Origin: Gnetum montanum
Lineage: Eukaryota; Streptophyta; Gnetopsida; Gnetales; Gnetaceae
Assembly (NCBI GenBank): GCA_015680685.1
Contig: MNCI01025555.1
Span: forward strand, 165,967-224,652
Length of the DNA: 58,686 bases
Direction of reading: 5' to 3'
Shown: positions 10,906-22,330 of the stretch, one piece after another
Layout: each line of letters starts with the position of its first letter
Position numbering within the stretch: position 1 is the stretch's first letter
The notes under the pieces: model-generated
What the model was told of the DNA's origin: nothing
The model's database searches: none
What the model saw: only the letters and a program-made list of their open reading frames with translations
Position numbers and translations under genes: made by a program

Positions 10906-13330
10906 ATGTCTTCTTCTCATAGGGTTGAATCTCTGCTATTGTTTGATCATGCTTCCAATCCAAGGCATGAAGGCCTAAAGCCATCCCAATAATATAGAGT
11001 GGTATACACTCATCCTGATGAGTATGTGCTAGATTTCACTTTCATCTTCCATCAAGATAAATAGATGTAGTCAAGTAACATGAATAGATGTGTTACCGCT
11101 CGATCAATCGATTCCTATGATGCTACTCCAAACTCTCATGAGATAAGGCATCAAGGGGCTCAATGTTAAATATGTTCTACAGGACCACAACTATTAGGAT
11201 TATCATCCCACTAAGGTACAACATAAGAAAGATTAGTAACAAGAGGCTCATTATGAAGCATCAAAGGAAAATTGGTTCAATAACCCCTTGTTCTTGCTAA
11301 GACAGAAAGAAGGAGAGGATCCCTATTCTGGGGATTTTCAATTTACTAACTCTTCTCCCCTTGTCTTTGATGAGGGTATCCTTAACAAAAACTTACACTC
11401 AACTATAAAAAAAATCCTAGTTTAAGGAATAATGGGTCACATAACCATGGAAAATCCAAAGATGGGAGTCATGGTAGGAACCAAGACAAGCACCACAATG
11501 ATGATAAGCTTGGTGATTATGGTCATGACTAAGGAACAGGGTGTCGCAAGCACCATGCTGGTGTTGGCTCACCTTCCTCTTCACCTTCAACATCCTTATC
11601 TTCTTCCTCCTCTAATTTTGATTGAAGTTGCAAAGGATGTGACCATGACAAAGGTGCTCTACAAAACAAAGATGATTGTAGGACCTACTGGACCAATAGA
11701 GACCAAGGATGTGGGCAATCAAGGGAGGCCTACCATCATGAAAGAAGAAAGAACAAAGGACATCATAGGCATCATGATCATCACCAGGGCTATGACTATG
11801 ATGAGCCTTTTCTTGAAACAAGGAACATGATAAATATTATAGATGCTATGAGCATCCCAACAAGACATGTGAAAGATGGCAAAATCAAACAATTGGATAT
11901 GAATAATGTCCCCAAGGTTGAAGTGGGATACAACTAAAATCCACAAAATCATCTTCAAGCCTTTCACGATGCCTATGCCTTGCAAAAAATTATAAACAAA
12001 TGGCAAAAATTGAAGTTGTTCCCAAGGATACTTATTAAGGGTGTTGAATTTTAGTACTAATACTTAGGATCATAATCAACTAGATGATGGAGTACGTTGT
12101 TTGAACTCTTCAATAACAAGTATCAAACATACTCTTGAGTGTCTAATCTAAGAAAGTTGATCCCAAGGGTGGAGACAGGGAACACATGAATCCTTGGATG
12201 CGACCATGAAAAAATATTACTCTCTATTGCATAGGTGCCCATGCTATGGATTTTTTCAAAAAAGGTAGCTCCACTATATCATAGATGGGCTCCAAACAAA
12301 AACAAGAAGAACTCTTGGGATCTATGCCCAATAGATACTTTCAAAACTTAGAACCCATCAAATTCAAAGGTTGATTGAGTAGTTGACCAAAGAACAAGGT
12401 TAGTTATTTAAAAGGAAAAGTGTAAAGGAGTATAACTGTGATCCTTTCATTCAAAAAAGGGAAGTTCAATTCTATGGAAACAAGGTGGAGGCACCACTTG
12501 ATAAAGTGGTGCAATGTAAAACTTTTCCAATCCAAAAATCTACCTCTGAAATATTAGCCAAAGTAAATAAAATTTGGGATTCTTCGAATAAAAATTTCCA
12601 AACTACTCTTAGAATTGAAGAAGAGTCCAAAGAGTAAGGTAGTGATTGTTAGTGAAGGAGAATGAAAGAAGCTGAACATGCCCACCAAAGGGATAAGGGA
12701 AAAGCTATTTCTTTTGAAGAGGTTGCAAATTCTGAAATAGATGATGATGGTGGATGTGATATTTGGCACTCTGAACATCCTATAGAATGTTTTCCCATTG
12801 TGTCACACATATAGGAGTTTGGGGTGTTCACACTGAATCCTAGATTGGCAAGAAGAAAAGCACCAAGGAGGTTACCTTATCCTCAAGGAAAATTAGGTAG
12901 TTCCACCAAAAATAAGTCTACTATCCAAGTCAAGCTCCACTCTAGCCTCATGAATAGTACTAGTAGTGGCAGCACCCATAGTCATGGGGGATGCCACCAC
13001 CAAGGTAGTAGTATTACTAGATCCCTATGGGTACTACATTCAATAGCCAATTTCTCTACATGACTCTTCTAGTCATGCATCCTTTCAACTCCACTAATAC
13101 CCTTCTAAATACTATAGAGCTCAATCTCTTAGAGGAAAATCCCCATTTCCATTTTATCCTTCTCATCCTTCTACACCTATACCTCCATGCTCAACTCAAC
13201 TACCACTAGCTCCATCCATGCAGAACAAAATTCCTGCCCAACCACAACACAAAAATGCTATGAGGGCTATTAACTTACAACCAGCTTCTCAATCAAGTGG
13301 TTCAAAAATAAAATGACATATAAGAACTTT
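10906..13330 (+). pseudogene. Gypsy gag, copy A
   Basis: It starts ATGTCTTCTTCTCAT, matching the gag start of the young element at 57034. Recognisable blocks in order are YTHPDEYVLDFTFIFHQD (10985-11060), a low-complexity basic region, MINIIDAMSIPTRHVKD, and a gag core with HLQAFHDAYALQK and WQKLKLFPR (11940-12030). Next come YAQ...LLQ-type helices, a CX2(W)X3HX3C knuckle-like motif near 12755-12790 and the tail TLNPRLARRKAPRRLPYPQG. Many stops and several frameshifts break it. It is followed by protease and RT of the same element. A decayed capsid/nucleocapsid gene, clearly non-functional. Confidence 0.8.
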
Positions 13331-13439
13331 CTTTTGAACCAAAAACCCTTTTAAACCATAAGATACATCTATGGTTGATGACCCTACTTCTCCCTCATTC
13401 TCTACAACCTCTTTTAAGATCCCTTTAAACTAAATGCCT

Positions 13440-13905
13440 TCCAAAGTTCATATAGTAATGTTGACCCATGTAATCATAGAATCAATTAAGGTTGGCAACC
13501 TTTCCAAGAAAGATCAAGTCCTTGGAGTGCTCTAATTTACTTGCAAATTTCTGGAAATAAGCCTTACAAAGCTCTTTTGGACTCAAGTTCTAGTATGAAT
13601 TTGATTTTTCATAGAATGTACAAAGCTTGGAACCTGCCTCCACTCAGGAAGAGTAACATTCATCTTAATTTGGTAGAATAATCCATCACCATTCCCTTGG
13701 AACTGGCAAAGGACATTATAACCACCATTTGTGGATGGTCCTATCTTGCTAACTTCCTAGTAATTCATGCTGATAACTATAAGGGGGACTTTCCAATCAT
13801 CAAGAGGAGGGATTGGTTAAGCATGAATGATGCATGGTTGGAAATTGGAGACCTTTCCTTAGATATTTCCAAGAAAAATGATTTTGGAAAGATTAAGAGA
13901 TAGTG
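13440..13905 (+). pseudogene. Retrotransposon aspartic protease domain
   Basis: The segment YKALLDSSSSMNLIF (from about 13565) is the flap-less start of a retropepsin, in which A-L-L-D-S/T-G-S/A carries the catalytic aspartate. Here the usual glycine is serine. It continues with GWSYLANFLVIHADNYKGDF and PIIKRRDWLSMNDAWLEIG, matching the D-x-I-L-G-x-D/R-W-L end region of plant gypsy proteases. The last part is open for 68 codons. It sits between gag A and RT, as expected. Non-functional through the gag and pol breaks around it. Confidence 0.72.
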
Positions 13906-14429
13906 CATTCCATGCATCACATACAATGGCATAGGGTGCAACTATGTGTAGAAATCATGGACCATAAAAAGCACATCTATCACAGCATTCAAACAGTATG
14001 CTAATGTGATAGAAATTTAAAGGTGTCTATATGCAGTAGCCACAAAATAGGAGGATACCTAGTGGCTGATAGTTGATGTAGAATGTAGTTCAACAATATG
14101 CATGGAACCAAATGAGAGCCTTAAAAGTGCGAATGTTGAAGTCATGGATGAATTAGAGAAAGTTCATCACCAACTGTTTGATGGTGAACCTGACAAAACC
14201 AACTGGTGAGAGTTGGAGATTCCTAAAATCTTTAAACAGAAGCCCCTCAAGCTAAAATATTTACCAACCAGAATGAAATATTTTTTTAAAACAATGGAAA
14301 GTTGATTATCATCAATGCCAACCTTGCTCCTATGTAGAAAAATAATTTATAGGAGGTGGTCAACAAATGTCCAACAACTTTTACTTTGTCATATCCTAAA
14401 TAAATTAGAATTGATCCTAGGATATGCTA

Positions 14430-15570
14430 ATACTACATCTACAAAGATCCTTACATCAAGCCAAAGAGGCAACCATAGTGATGATTGAATCCCAAACTAA
14501 AGTAGATCATCATAGAGGAGATTGAATAATGCCTCAAGGTAGGGTTCATCTATCCCATTGCGGATAGCAATTCGGTTAATGCACTTGTGATAGTACTAAA
14601 GTAGGGTGGAAAATGGAGAGTCTACATCGATTTCAAGCTACTACATATGGCAACTTATAAAGATTAGTTTCTACTACCATTTGTGGGCAAATTTTTGGAC
14701 ATAATTTCTAGGCATTGCTACTACAACTTTATGGATAGTTATAGTGGCTATAACCAAATTTAGATCACAGTTGAGGATCAAGCTAAAACAACATTCACAA
14801 GTCCCTGGGGAACTTTCACATATAGAAAGATATTGTTTAACCTATGCAATTCACCTTTTACATTCCAATGCCTTATCCTAAGCATCTTCCAACAATAGAT
14901 TGGTTGTGGGATGGAAGTATTCATGAGTGAATGCTACACCTATGGGCTACATTTGAGCAAGCCCTAGACCATCTTGAGAAAGTACAAAAAAGGTGTATGG
15001 AGATAAAACTTAGGTCCAACTAGCAAAAAAGCCACTGGATGGTTCATGAAGGCATTATTTTGGGGCACAAAATTTTTGAAAAATGGATTGAGGTGGACCC
15101 TTAAAATAATTTTCATCCACAGAATTACCATACATCTAGAAATAATAAAAAATGAAAGATCATTACTTCAACTCACTAGCTACTACTGATGATTCATTAA
15201 GAATTTCTCTAAGATCAATAAATTATTAATAGAGCTAACAAAGAAGGATCCTCCTTTTATCTAGACCAAGAAATATGATCATGCATTCGAGCATCTCAAG
15301 TACAAGCTCATGGAAACTTGAATTCTAAAAGCACTTGCCTAGTCTAGATCTTCTCACATCATGACAAATGCATCGAATTATGCCTTAGGAGCCAGGCTCA
15401 TGTAGTTGAATGATCAAAAACATCCTTACCATATCCACTATGTGAGAAAAAGCATTGTCAATGCATAGTTGAATTACACCATAATAGAGAAATAATTAAT
15501 GGCAGCAGTGTTTTCCTTGGAGAAATTCAGGTACTATATGCTTGGATACAAGGTGTTCATGGACATAGAC
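14430..15570 (+). pseudogene. Gypsy reverse transcriptase and RNase H, decayed
   Basis: RT blocks are visible across frames: GGKWRVYIDFKLL, FLDII...MDSYSGYNQIQ, TSPWGTFTYRKILFNLCNSPFTFQ, then EVFMSECYTYG where F-I/V-D-D-F-x-V-Y-G is expected. The catalytic pair of aspartates is therefore gone. A connection region and RNase H follow: KKYDHAFEHLKYKLM, MTNASNYALGARLM, LNYTIIEK and FSLEKFRYYMLGYKVFMDID. The protein stops abruptly near 15570 instead of running into integrase, and gag copy B begins about 35 bp later. Confidence 0.8.
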
Positions 15571-15604
15571 TAGTTGAATTACATCATAATAGAGAAAGAA
15601 TTGA

Positions 15605-17050
15605 AAATATCTTCTTCTCACAAGAGTGCTTCTTCACCTAAGTCTAATGGAGTTCATCAACTAGTGCCTTAACAATATCAAGTGGTATATGCTCATCCTG
15701 ACGAGCATGTACCTAATTTCACCTTCCTCTTACATCAAGATGAATAGCTATGGTGGCATGACATGGAAGGCAACATTGTGTTGCCTCTCAATCAATCCAT
15801 TTTTGCAATGCTTCAACAAATGCTTATATGATGGGGTCTCTAGAAATTTCATGCTAAGTATGTTGTGCAAGAGATTAATACTAGGGATGATCATCCCATT
15901 AAGGCACAATGTCTATAGGATTGATAGCTAGAACAGCATTATAAATCTACAAAGGAAAAAAAATTTAATGATTTACCATTCATGACGTACCAAAAAGGTG
16001 ATGGAGAACCCTTCTCTGAGGGTTTTCCATTTAGTGAAATTCCTCTCTTTGACTTCAATGAAGAAGGTAAAAACCAAAACTTGCAGTCCATGATTCACAA
16101 TCCTAGTTCTAGTAAGAATGGATCCAATAACAAAGAAGGATCTAGAGGGCAAGTGAAGGTAGGGATGTGGATAGAAAACAAGATTTTCATCATGGTCACA
16201 ATCACCAAAGAAGGGGTAGTAAGCATCATGATGATGATGATCATCATCTTCTTCTAGCTCTAAGCACAATTGTAGGAGGTGAGACCATGATAGAGGTGAT
16301 CAAAATGATCAAAGGATCCATTAGGAATAGCAAGATCAAGGCCACAAATATTCAAGAGAGGCACATTATCATGAATGAAGATGTAGTATAGGGCATCGTA
16401 GGCACTATAATTAGGGCCTCAATGAGCCTTTTCTTACTACCTGAAGTATGTTAAACATTATAAAGGTAATAAAAATTTCCAATAAGGTACATGAAGGATA
16501 TTTAGATCAAAAGGCTAGACATGAATAATATTCCTCAGTTCAACGCAGAATATAACTCAGATCCATAGAACCATCTCCAAGCTTTTCAAGATGCATGTGT
16601 CTTGCAGAGCATAAAGAATGAGTGGCAAAAACTTAAGTTGTTCCCAAGCACACTCATCAAAGAAGTAGAGAGCTAATACTAGTCATTAGAGCTGAAGCCT
16701 ATTAAATGATAGAGTATGATGCTTGAATTTTTTAATGATAAATATTAAACATACCCTAGAGTCTCCAACTTGAGAAGGTAAATCCAAGGATGGAAACAAG
16801 GAACACATGAACCCTTAGATGCTGCCATCAACCAATACTACTCCATAATGCACAAATGTCCTAGCCATGGTTATTCTCAACTGGATCAACTTCACCACAA
16901 TGTAGATGGGCTTCAATCTAAAATGAGGAGAACCCTTGGTGTCTATGCCCAAGGGTGACTATTAGAATTAAGCACCTATCATATATAAAGACTAATCAAG
17001 CAGGTAGCTAAACCATCACCTAGGAGCATTACTAGCCCTACAACATCATT
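15605..17050 (+). pseudogene. Gypsy gag, copy B (joined directly to RNase H)
   Basis: The text TCTTCTTCTCAC at 15610 matches the gag start, but the initiating ATG reads ATA. Then come VVYAHPDEHVPNFTFLLHQDE and GNIVLPLNQ (15680-15800), an acidic/basic linker, and a block equivalent to the young element's ACC-TGA-AGT-ATG at 16439-16450. The gag core follows (16570-16990) with several frame changes. The zinc-knuckle end is not seen; similarity fades near 17050. No LTR or primer site precedes this copy, so it is not an independent insertion. Confidence 0.75.
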
Positions 17051-17269
17051 TAACATATGCCTCATTAAAAGATAAACCCTACACTTAGAATTCACTAGTT
17101 TGAAGTAGGAAGACAACAATCACAAGCATATCTCAATTACTAGTGTATCAACATTATCCATATAGATATTGTGATCTAGTTACAAATGGATAAGCAAGAC
17201 TCAAAGCCAATAGCTTCTTCTTGATTCCAAAGAGAATAATATTAGAGTCACATAAGAAGGACTAGCTAA

Positions 17270-18620
17270 AATCATTCTCCCACTACTTCACCATCATCCT
17301 TAGGATTATTGGTGAACTTTGATAGAAGGGGATATAGGTATAGAGACCATGATATGGAAAGGTTTCAAACTCATCATTTAAATGACTATTGCCCAAGGTC
17401 CTATGATGAGGAAGATGAAGAGTATGAGCCAAGAAGAAATAGAGATAAGCATAAGAATAGAGAGAGGTATGAGCATCAAAGGAGGCACCACTACAACAAA
17501 GCAAACAAATCCTATGAGCATGAAGAACCCCTATTGGTAACTCAAAGCATGATCAATATATGGAAAGCTATTTATATTTCAACTGGTACATAAGGGACAA
17601 TCGTATCAAGCGGTTAGACATGAACAACATGCCCAAATTTAAGGGTGCATATATTATAGATCAAAAATACCACTTTCAAGAATTCCATGATGCCTACACT
17701 CTATAAAACATAGAAAGTGATTAGCAAAAACTCAAGTTGTTCCCTAGGACACTTGATAAAGAGACTAAAAGCTGGTACAAATCATTGGAATCAAAATCAA
17801 TTAAGAGATGGAGTACCATGCTTGAACTTTTAATGACAAGTATCAAACATATTCCTAAGTGTCAAACCTTAGGAAACAAATCTAGGGATGGAAGCAAGGG
17901 ATCTGTGAATCCCTTAATCTTTTATTAGGCCAATACTATTCATATTTGCATAGGTGCCTAGGCCATGGATTTTCCCAAAGTGAGCAACTTAAGCACATCA
18001 CTGATGGGCTCAAAAACAAGACTAGAGAGACCCTTGGGGTTTATACCCAAGGTCAATTATTAGAGTTTTTTATCCACCTAATCCAAAGAATTATTGATCA
18101 AGTGGAAAATGAAGTAGGCAAATTAAAGAAGAGAGAATTTGTAGAAGAGTACAATAGAGAACCATCCATTCATAAAGGGAATGTACAAATACATGATCCA
18201 CAAGAGTAGGAAACCTTAGACAAGGTAGTACAAAATAAAATGCTACCTATTTGTAAATTTTTAATCGATATTGCAACAAAGGTAGAAAATTGTGGGATTT
18301 GGTAGATGAGAATTTTGCAATAGCTTTAAAGATTATGGAGGAGAGAACTATGTAGGCCCTTGTCATAGGACAAGAAAAGAAGAAGAAAAGAGACTCCAAA
18401 TGAAAATGAAGGATAACTTTAGTGGTAGAATGTTTGGGTACAATCTTGGATGAGGAAGAAGGTTGTACTATGTGCCAATATGACCACCACAAGGGGTGCT
18501 TCCCTATTATGGTATATTTATAAGAAATGATGGCATATGCACTAAACCCAAGATTTGTCAAAAATAAGATGATAAGAAGATTATCCTATCCTCAAGGTAA
18601 CTATCCTCAAGGTTAATCTA
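17270..18620 (+). pseudogene. Gypsy gag, copy C (basic region to zinc motif)
   Basis: This third gag lacks the N-terminal domain. It starts in the Ser/Arg/His-rich linker (frame 17309-17593, YRYRDHDMERF ... RRNRDKHKNRERYEHQRRHH) and continues through PLLVTQSMINIWKAIYIS. The core follows with KLKLFPRTLDKETKSWYKSLE-like residues (17737 on), then HRCLGHGFSQSEQLKHITDGL (17946-18209). It ends with a CX2CX3HX3C motif, CTMCQYDHHKGC (about 18455-18490), and a tail like copy A's. Stops and frameshifts are present, though two segments stay open for 87-94 codons. A minus-strand LTR sits right after it. Confidence 0.75.
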
Positions 18621-18664
18621 GAAAGTATTCTTCACTCTAATTGGTGAGTTTTTAATTAGATAAT

Positions 18665-19239
18665 CTATGATATCCCATTCCCAGATGTCATGGAAAACAT
18701 CAAATATATGTTATATTAGACATTATGCATAAGAAGACAATACACCAAACATCAAATATATCTAACTATTGACATTATGCATAAATGAAATAACAAGGAA
18801 AAAGCAAAAAGAAAAAGAAAAGAATTCTTTACTAATATGGAATAGTGTATTTAAATCATGCTCTAAGAGTGTTCCTTGTGTTTTTCTTCCTTTGACATCT
18901 ATCCTTTGGAGGAAATCCAATACTACAACCATGGTTAGACCTACAATTGACCAAAAGGGATGGCTAGTCCACTTCTTGTCCCACTTCAACTAACTCTTGT
19001 GACTTGCCTATACTGACTCCACCACTCCATGCATTGAATGACCTCTAAGCCTATGTATAATTTCCTTAGGTAAAACCCCCAAAAGTTACCTCAAGAGACA
19101 CGTCCATTATTATAATGCACCCTTTTGGGTCTCAATTACAACTACCCTTTCAGGTCTTGTTATGATAACAATAACACTTGTTATGAAGAGGTTGCATCTT
19201 TGTTATGCAGCAACATCATTTGGAAATGAGGATGTTATA
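18665..19239 (-). mobile_element. LTR (probably solo), same family as 51191-51762
   Basis: The reverse complement matches the LTR at 51191-51762 over its length. It begins with a CATCC-C-ATTTCCAAATGATG block, shares the ATGGTTAGACC / GTGGACTAGCCATCC-type middle, and ends with a duplicated segment ATCAAATATAT...GACATTATGCATAA. No initiator-Met primer site follows it on the minus strand, so it is either a solo LTR or truncated. It contains open frames on both strands that I regard as chance. Confidence 0.65.
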
Positions 19240-19699
19240 ATCTATCCCCTTTAGGTTTTGTTCATCCTCAAATGAGTCCATGTTCACAATCTTTTTCCAG
19301 CTTCAATGCTTCTATTATGATCTTGTGCTCCAATAATTCGATTTCTCCTTTGAACTTAAAATTGTTCCTTGCTTATTTTGCAAGAAAAATATATGTGAGA
19401 ATAATATATGGAAAATTAAATATTACTTTCTTAATACTTACTTGATTTTCTAAGATAATGACAAAAGGTCAATTAAAGATCTATCAATCACTAATCACCA
19501 GTCCTAACCAAGGTCACACAAGGTGCAATGCATATCTAGTCACCCAACTAAAGGGAGGGCAAATCCTTTATTCCCAACTTCCATTACCTTAGATATTTTA
19601 CTTATCAAATTACAATATAAACTAAATAATTAAGAAAATAATAAGATCATAAAGAAAAGGAAGGGTAAGATACTTCCTAATCTTTATCAACCTTATGAA
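19240..19699. other. No gene recognised
   Basis: AT-rich sequence between the LTR and the CCR4-like pseudogene. It could include that gene's 3' flank. Nothing else seen. Confidence 0.35.
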
Positions 19700-20870
19700 T
19701 TGATGAAAGTAATTATAATTCTACCGTAAGTCGTATATGATCAGATGGTCTTGTTCAAGATGGAAAACTTGATCTTGACTCTTCTCCACTTCTTATTTAG
19801 AAATTAAATTTAGTAATTTTGTAACTTGGAAGAATTAGACATCATAGAAAATATAATCTAGGGTGTCAATGAAGAATGTTATTGATCTATCCTTATTAAT
19901 CATTTCAAAGTAATTGGTAGACTATGATTCTTGATGAGTGCTATCCATCAACATCATCTATTCATGAATTATGAAATATAATTTATCTATTGAAGATTCA
20001 AAGTAAGCATAATATGCACTTACCAATGGAATTGTATGTTGAATTTATGGAAACTTCTTCTTCAAATCAAATCCATCTTCCAAGGATTCCTTTACACATC
20101 CATATTTTAAGAATTGATAGATACTTCTTCCAACTTTTACATTTCCCTCTCCACAAAGGATAATTGGAACTAGATCAATATAGGTTAGGAATAACTTATT
20201 CATTAAATATTTTACTATTCCTTAATCATTTATGCACCTTGACATAGTCTAACATCTAAACATGTTATTTTGACAATTAAATATGTGTCAACCACACATA
20301 CACATCTTCTTAATAGATGAATGTTTAGGATTACTGCCAAGGCTACGTGATTTTTCTAAAATCATGATTGTCCTTTCTTTTCCATCACTTGAAGTTCTGG
20401 AATTTCAAAAATCATATTTTATAAGCTTCATTCAAACCATTGTATTAATTCAAACTTGACTTCTTTATAAAATATTGCATAGCCATCCATGTTGTTATTT
20501 CTACCATAGGCTAATCTATATGGCTCAAAAGAAGAAATTCCATAAGAACCTTTTTACTTATAAATACCCCTCTATCCCATTTTTTCCAAGTTTGGTTGGA
20601 ATTGGTATAGAAATTCCCATCGAAAGATTTCTTGTATGCGTAGAACATCAACATCCAACTCTTGCAATTCTGCTAAAATGCATAGATATTGATATTCATG
20701 CCAATCCAAGATCCATGATGGACATAGTGGATGTTGTTTCTCACTCACTAAGGATCTCGCAAGCATGTTGTATGTTGCAACTTTCATTCTCATTTTTTGA
20801 TTCTTATCTAAATCATTTCCCTTCATCGGTATCATACACCTTATCAAAATAATATTTTGAGTCTCCATGT
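19700..20870 (-). pseudogene. CCR4-like EEP-family deadenylase pseudogene
   Basis: Reading the minus strand through several frame changes gives the EEP nuclease fold of CCR4-type proteins from end to end: RMKVATYNMLA, then PLCPSWILDW, LAELQELDVDVLRIQEI (the L-Q-E metal-binding region) and EKMG. After these come NNNMDGYAIFYKEVKFEL, KNHVALAV, CVVDTYLI (normally N/D-T-H), a degraded VxCGDxN equivalent, YQFLKYGCV, PLVSAYYAYFES, FIDTLDYIFYD and PSDHIRLT (normally S-D-H). This family trims mRNA poly(A) tails in the cytoplasm. No introns interrupt the domain, unlike the multi-exon plant genes I know. That suggests a retrocopy, but an intron-poor ancestor is possible. Confidence 0.7.
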
Positions 20871-21297
20871 TGTTCGGCTATATGATTTGGTTGCCAAACG
20901 AATTAATATTCCTTTTCTTGACTGTTAAAGATAGTTATGTTTCATCAACTAATACATCAACTAATTAACTAATATACTACATTATCTAATTTTAGCAATA
21001 TTTAACAACATTATCAAAATCTTAGTGGCATTTCTATGCTTCCTTAAGACACTAACTCTGGTAGTGTAACTAATAACATGTCATAATTATCTTAAGACTA
21101 TAAGCAAAGATTAAGCACTTGATCTCAAGGTCCAAAAGGTTAAATTTATGATATCATTGAATTAGCAGGTATCTAGATGATAAATCCTACCTTAGCATTG
21201 AGTTCAAAAGGATGAAAAAGATAGGAAAATATTCTTTGTTTGCTAAAAAAGGGCTTCCAAAATCAAAAGTTATGGGTTCTACAGTCTAGAACATTTG

Positions 21298-21364
21298 GCA
21301 TGAAAATGAGACTTCCCAAGAGGTCACCCATCCTAGTTCTACTCCAAGATGAGCATGCTTAATT
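21298..21364 (-). ncRNA. 5S rRNA-like fragment (3' half), probably Cassandra-type
   Basis: On the minus strand the sequence runs ATTAAGCATGCTC...GGAGTAG, then ACTAGGATGGGTGACCTC and TTGGGAAGTC. This matches the 3' half of plant 5S rRNA including the internal promoter box C. The 5' third of 5S is missing and the end is diverged, so it is not a functional 5S gene. TRIM retrotransposons of the Cassandra type carry such 5S-derived sequence in their LTRs. LTR ends were not found here, so a 5S-derived SINE is an alternative. Confidence 0.65.
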
Positions 21365-22022
21365 ATGGAATTTTTATCTCACATGTTGTTAATGCACTCA
21401 ATTATATTTTTGAAAATGTTTTAACTCATTTTTAATTTTAAATTCATGTTCTAACAAATAAAAATTTGAATTTTCCATCAATTGATGGAACTTTTAAATT
21501 TTATATCGATTAATGAAAAAATTCAAATTTTTTATCCATTGACAAATAATTTTCTCATCACTTGGAAAAAGTAGGGGTAACAACAATGGTTGGGATGGCC
21601 CTAACCTGTGCTTAGTGTTGATGATGTTCGCTTGGTGGTGATGACCTATGCTACTCAGGCAACAATTTATGCTACTCAGGTAATGGTGATCATGGAAGTG
21701 CATTTCATAGGAGGAAGCCATTGTAGGAATAGTGGAAACATTTTCTTCCTAGCCCGCATGAGGGCTAATGTAGTTGCACATGAGGGGGGAAGTTAATGTA
21801 GCCTACCCAAGGCTGGCATAGCTCCCACATGGACCATGATACCCTCAAATGGATTTACATAGCCCTCAAAAAGGCCTGCATGGCCCCAAAATGGGGCCTA
21901 CACACCCAGCCCTAGGCTAGCATGTCCTACACAACCCACACTAAGGTTGTGTGGCCCTCACAAGGGCCAGCAAAACCCACTCCAAAGGTAGCTCTACACA
22001 TGATTTTTAGGGTTTTTAGCAC

Positions 22023-22330
22023 CATAAGGCACCGAAATAGGCTCTTATTAGTGGTGTCATTAGTGCCCTCGAGGTGTCAGAATGGGTTGTTATCAATGAC
22101 ATCATTGGTTCCAATAGGGCACCAAAATGGATCATAATGGATGTTACCATCAATGTCCATGAAGTGCCGAAATGGACCATTGTTGATAGCACCATTAGTA
22201 TCCATAGAATGTTGGAATGGACCATTATAGACAACATCATTAGTGTCAGCAAAGTACTGGAATAGACCATTATGGATGGTGGCATCAATGTTTGTAGAGC
22301 ACCAGAATGGACCATTATCAATAGTTCCAT
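22023..22330. repeat. Degenerate 45-bp minisatellite, about 7 copies
   Basis: Seven imperfect units of about 45 bp with the pattern GCACCGAAATGGACCATTAT followed by a variable stretch and CATTAGTGTCCATAGA. Since 45 is a multiple of three, both strands translate as 15-residue repeats (on the minus strand SIMVHSG..LTLM..). This explains the 100-residue open frames there. I do not regard them as genes. Confidence 0.8.

Noticed and set aside
21298-21364. Functional 5S rRNA gene
   Set aside because: Only the 3' half is present, with changes outside box C and no tandem neighbours.
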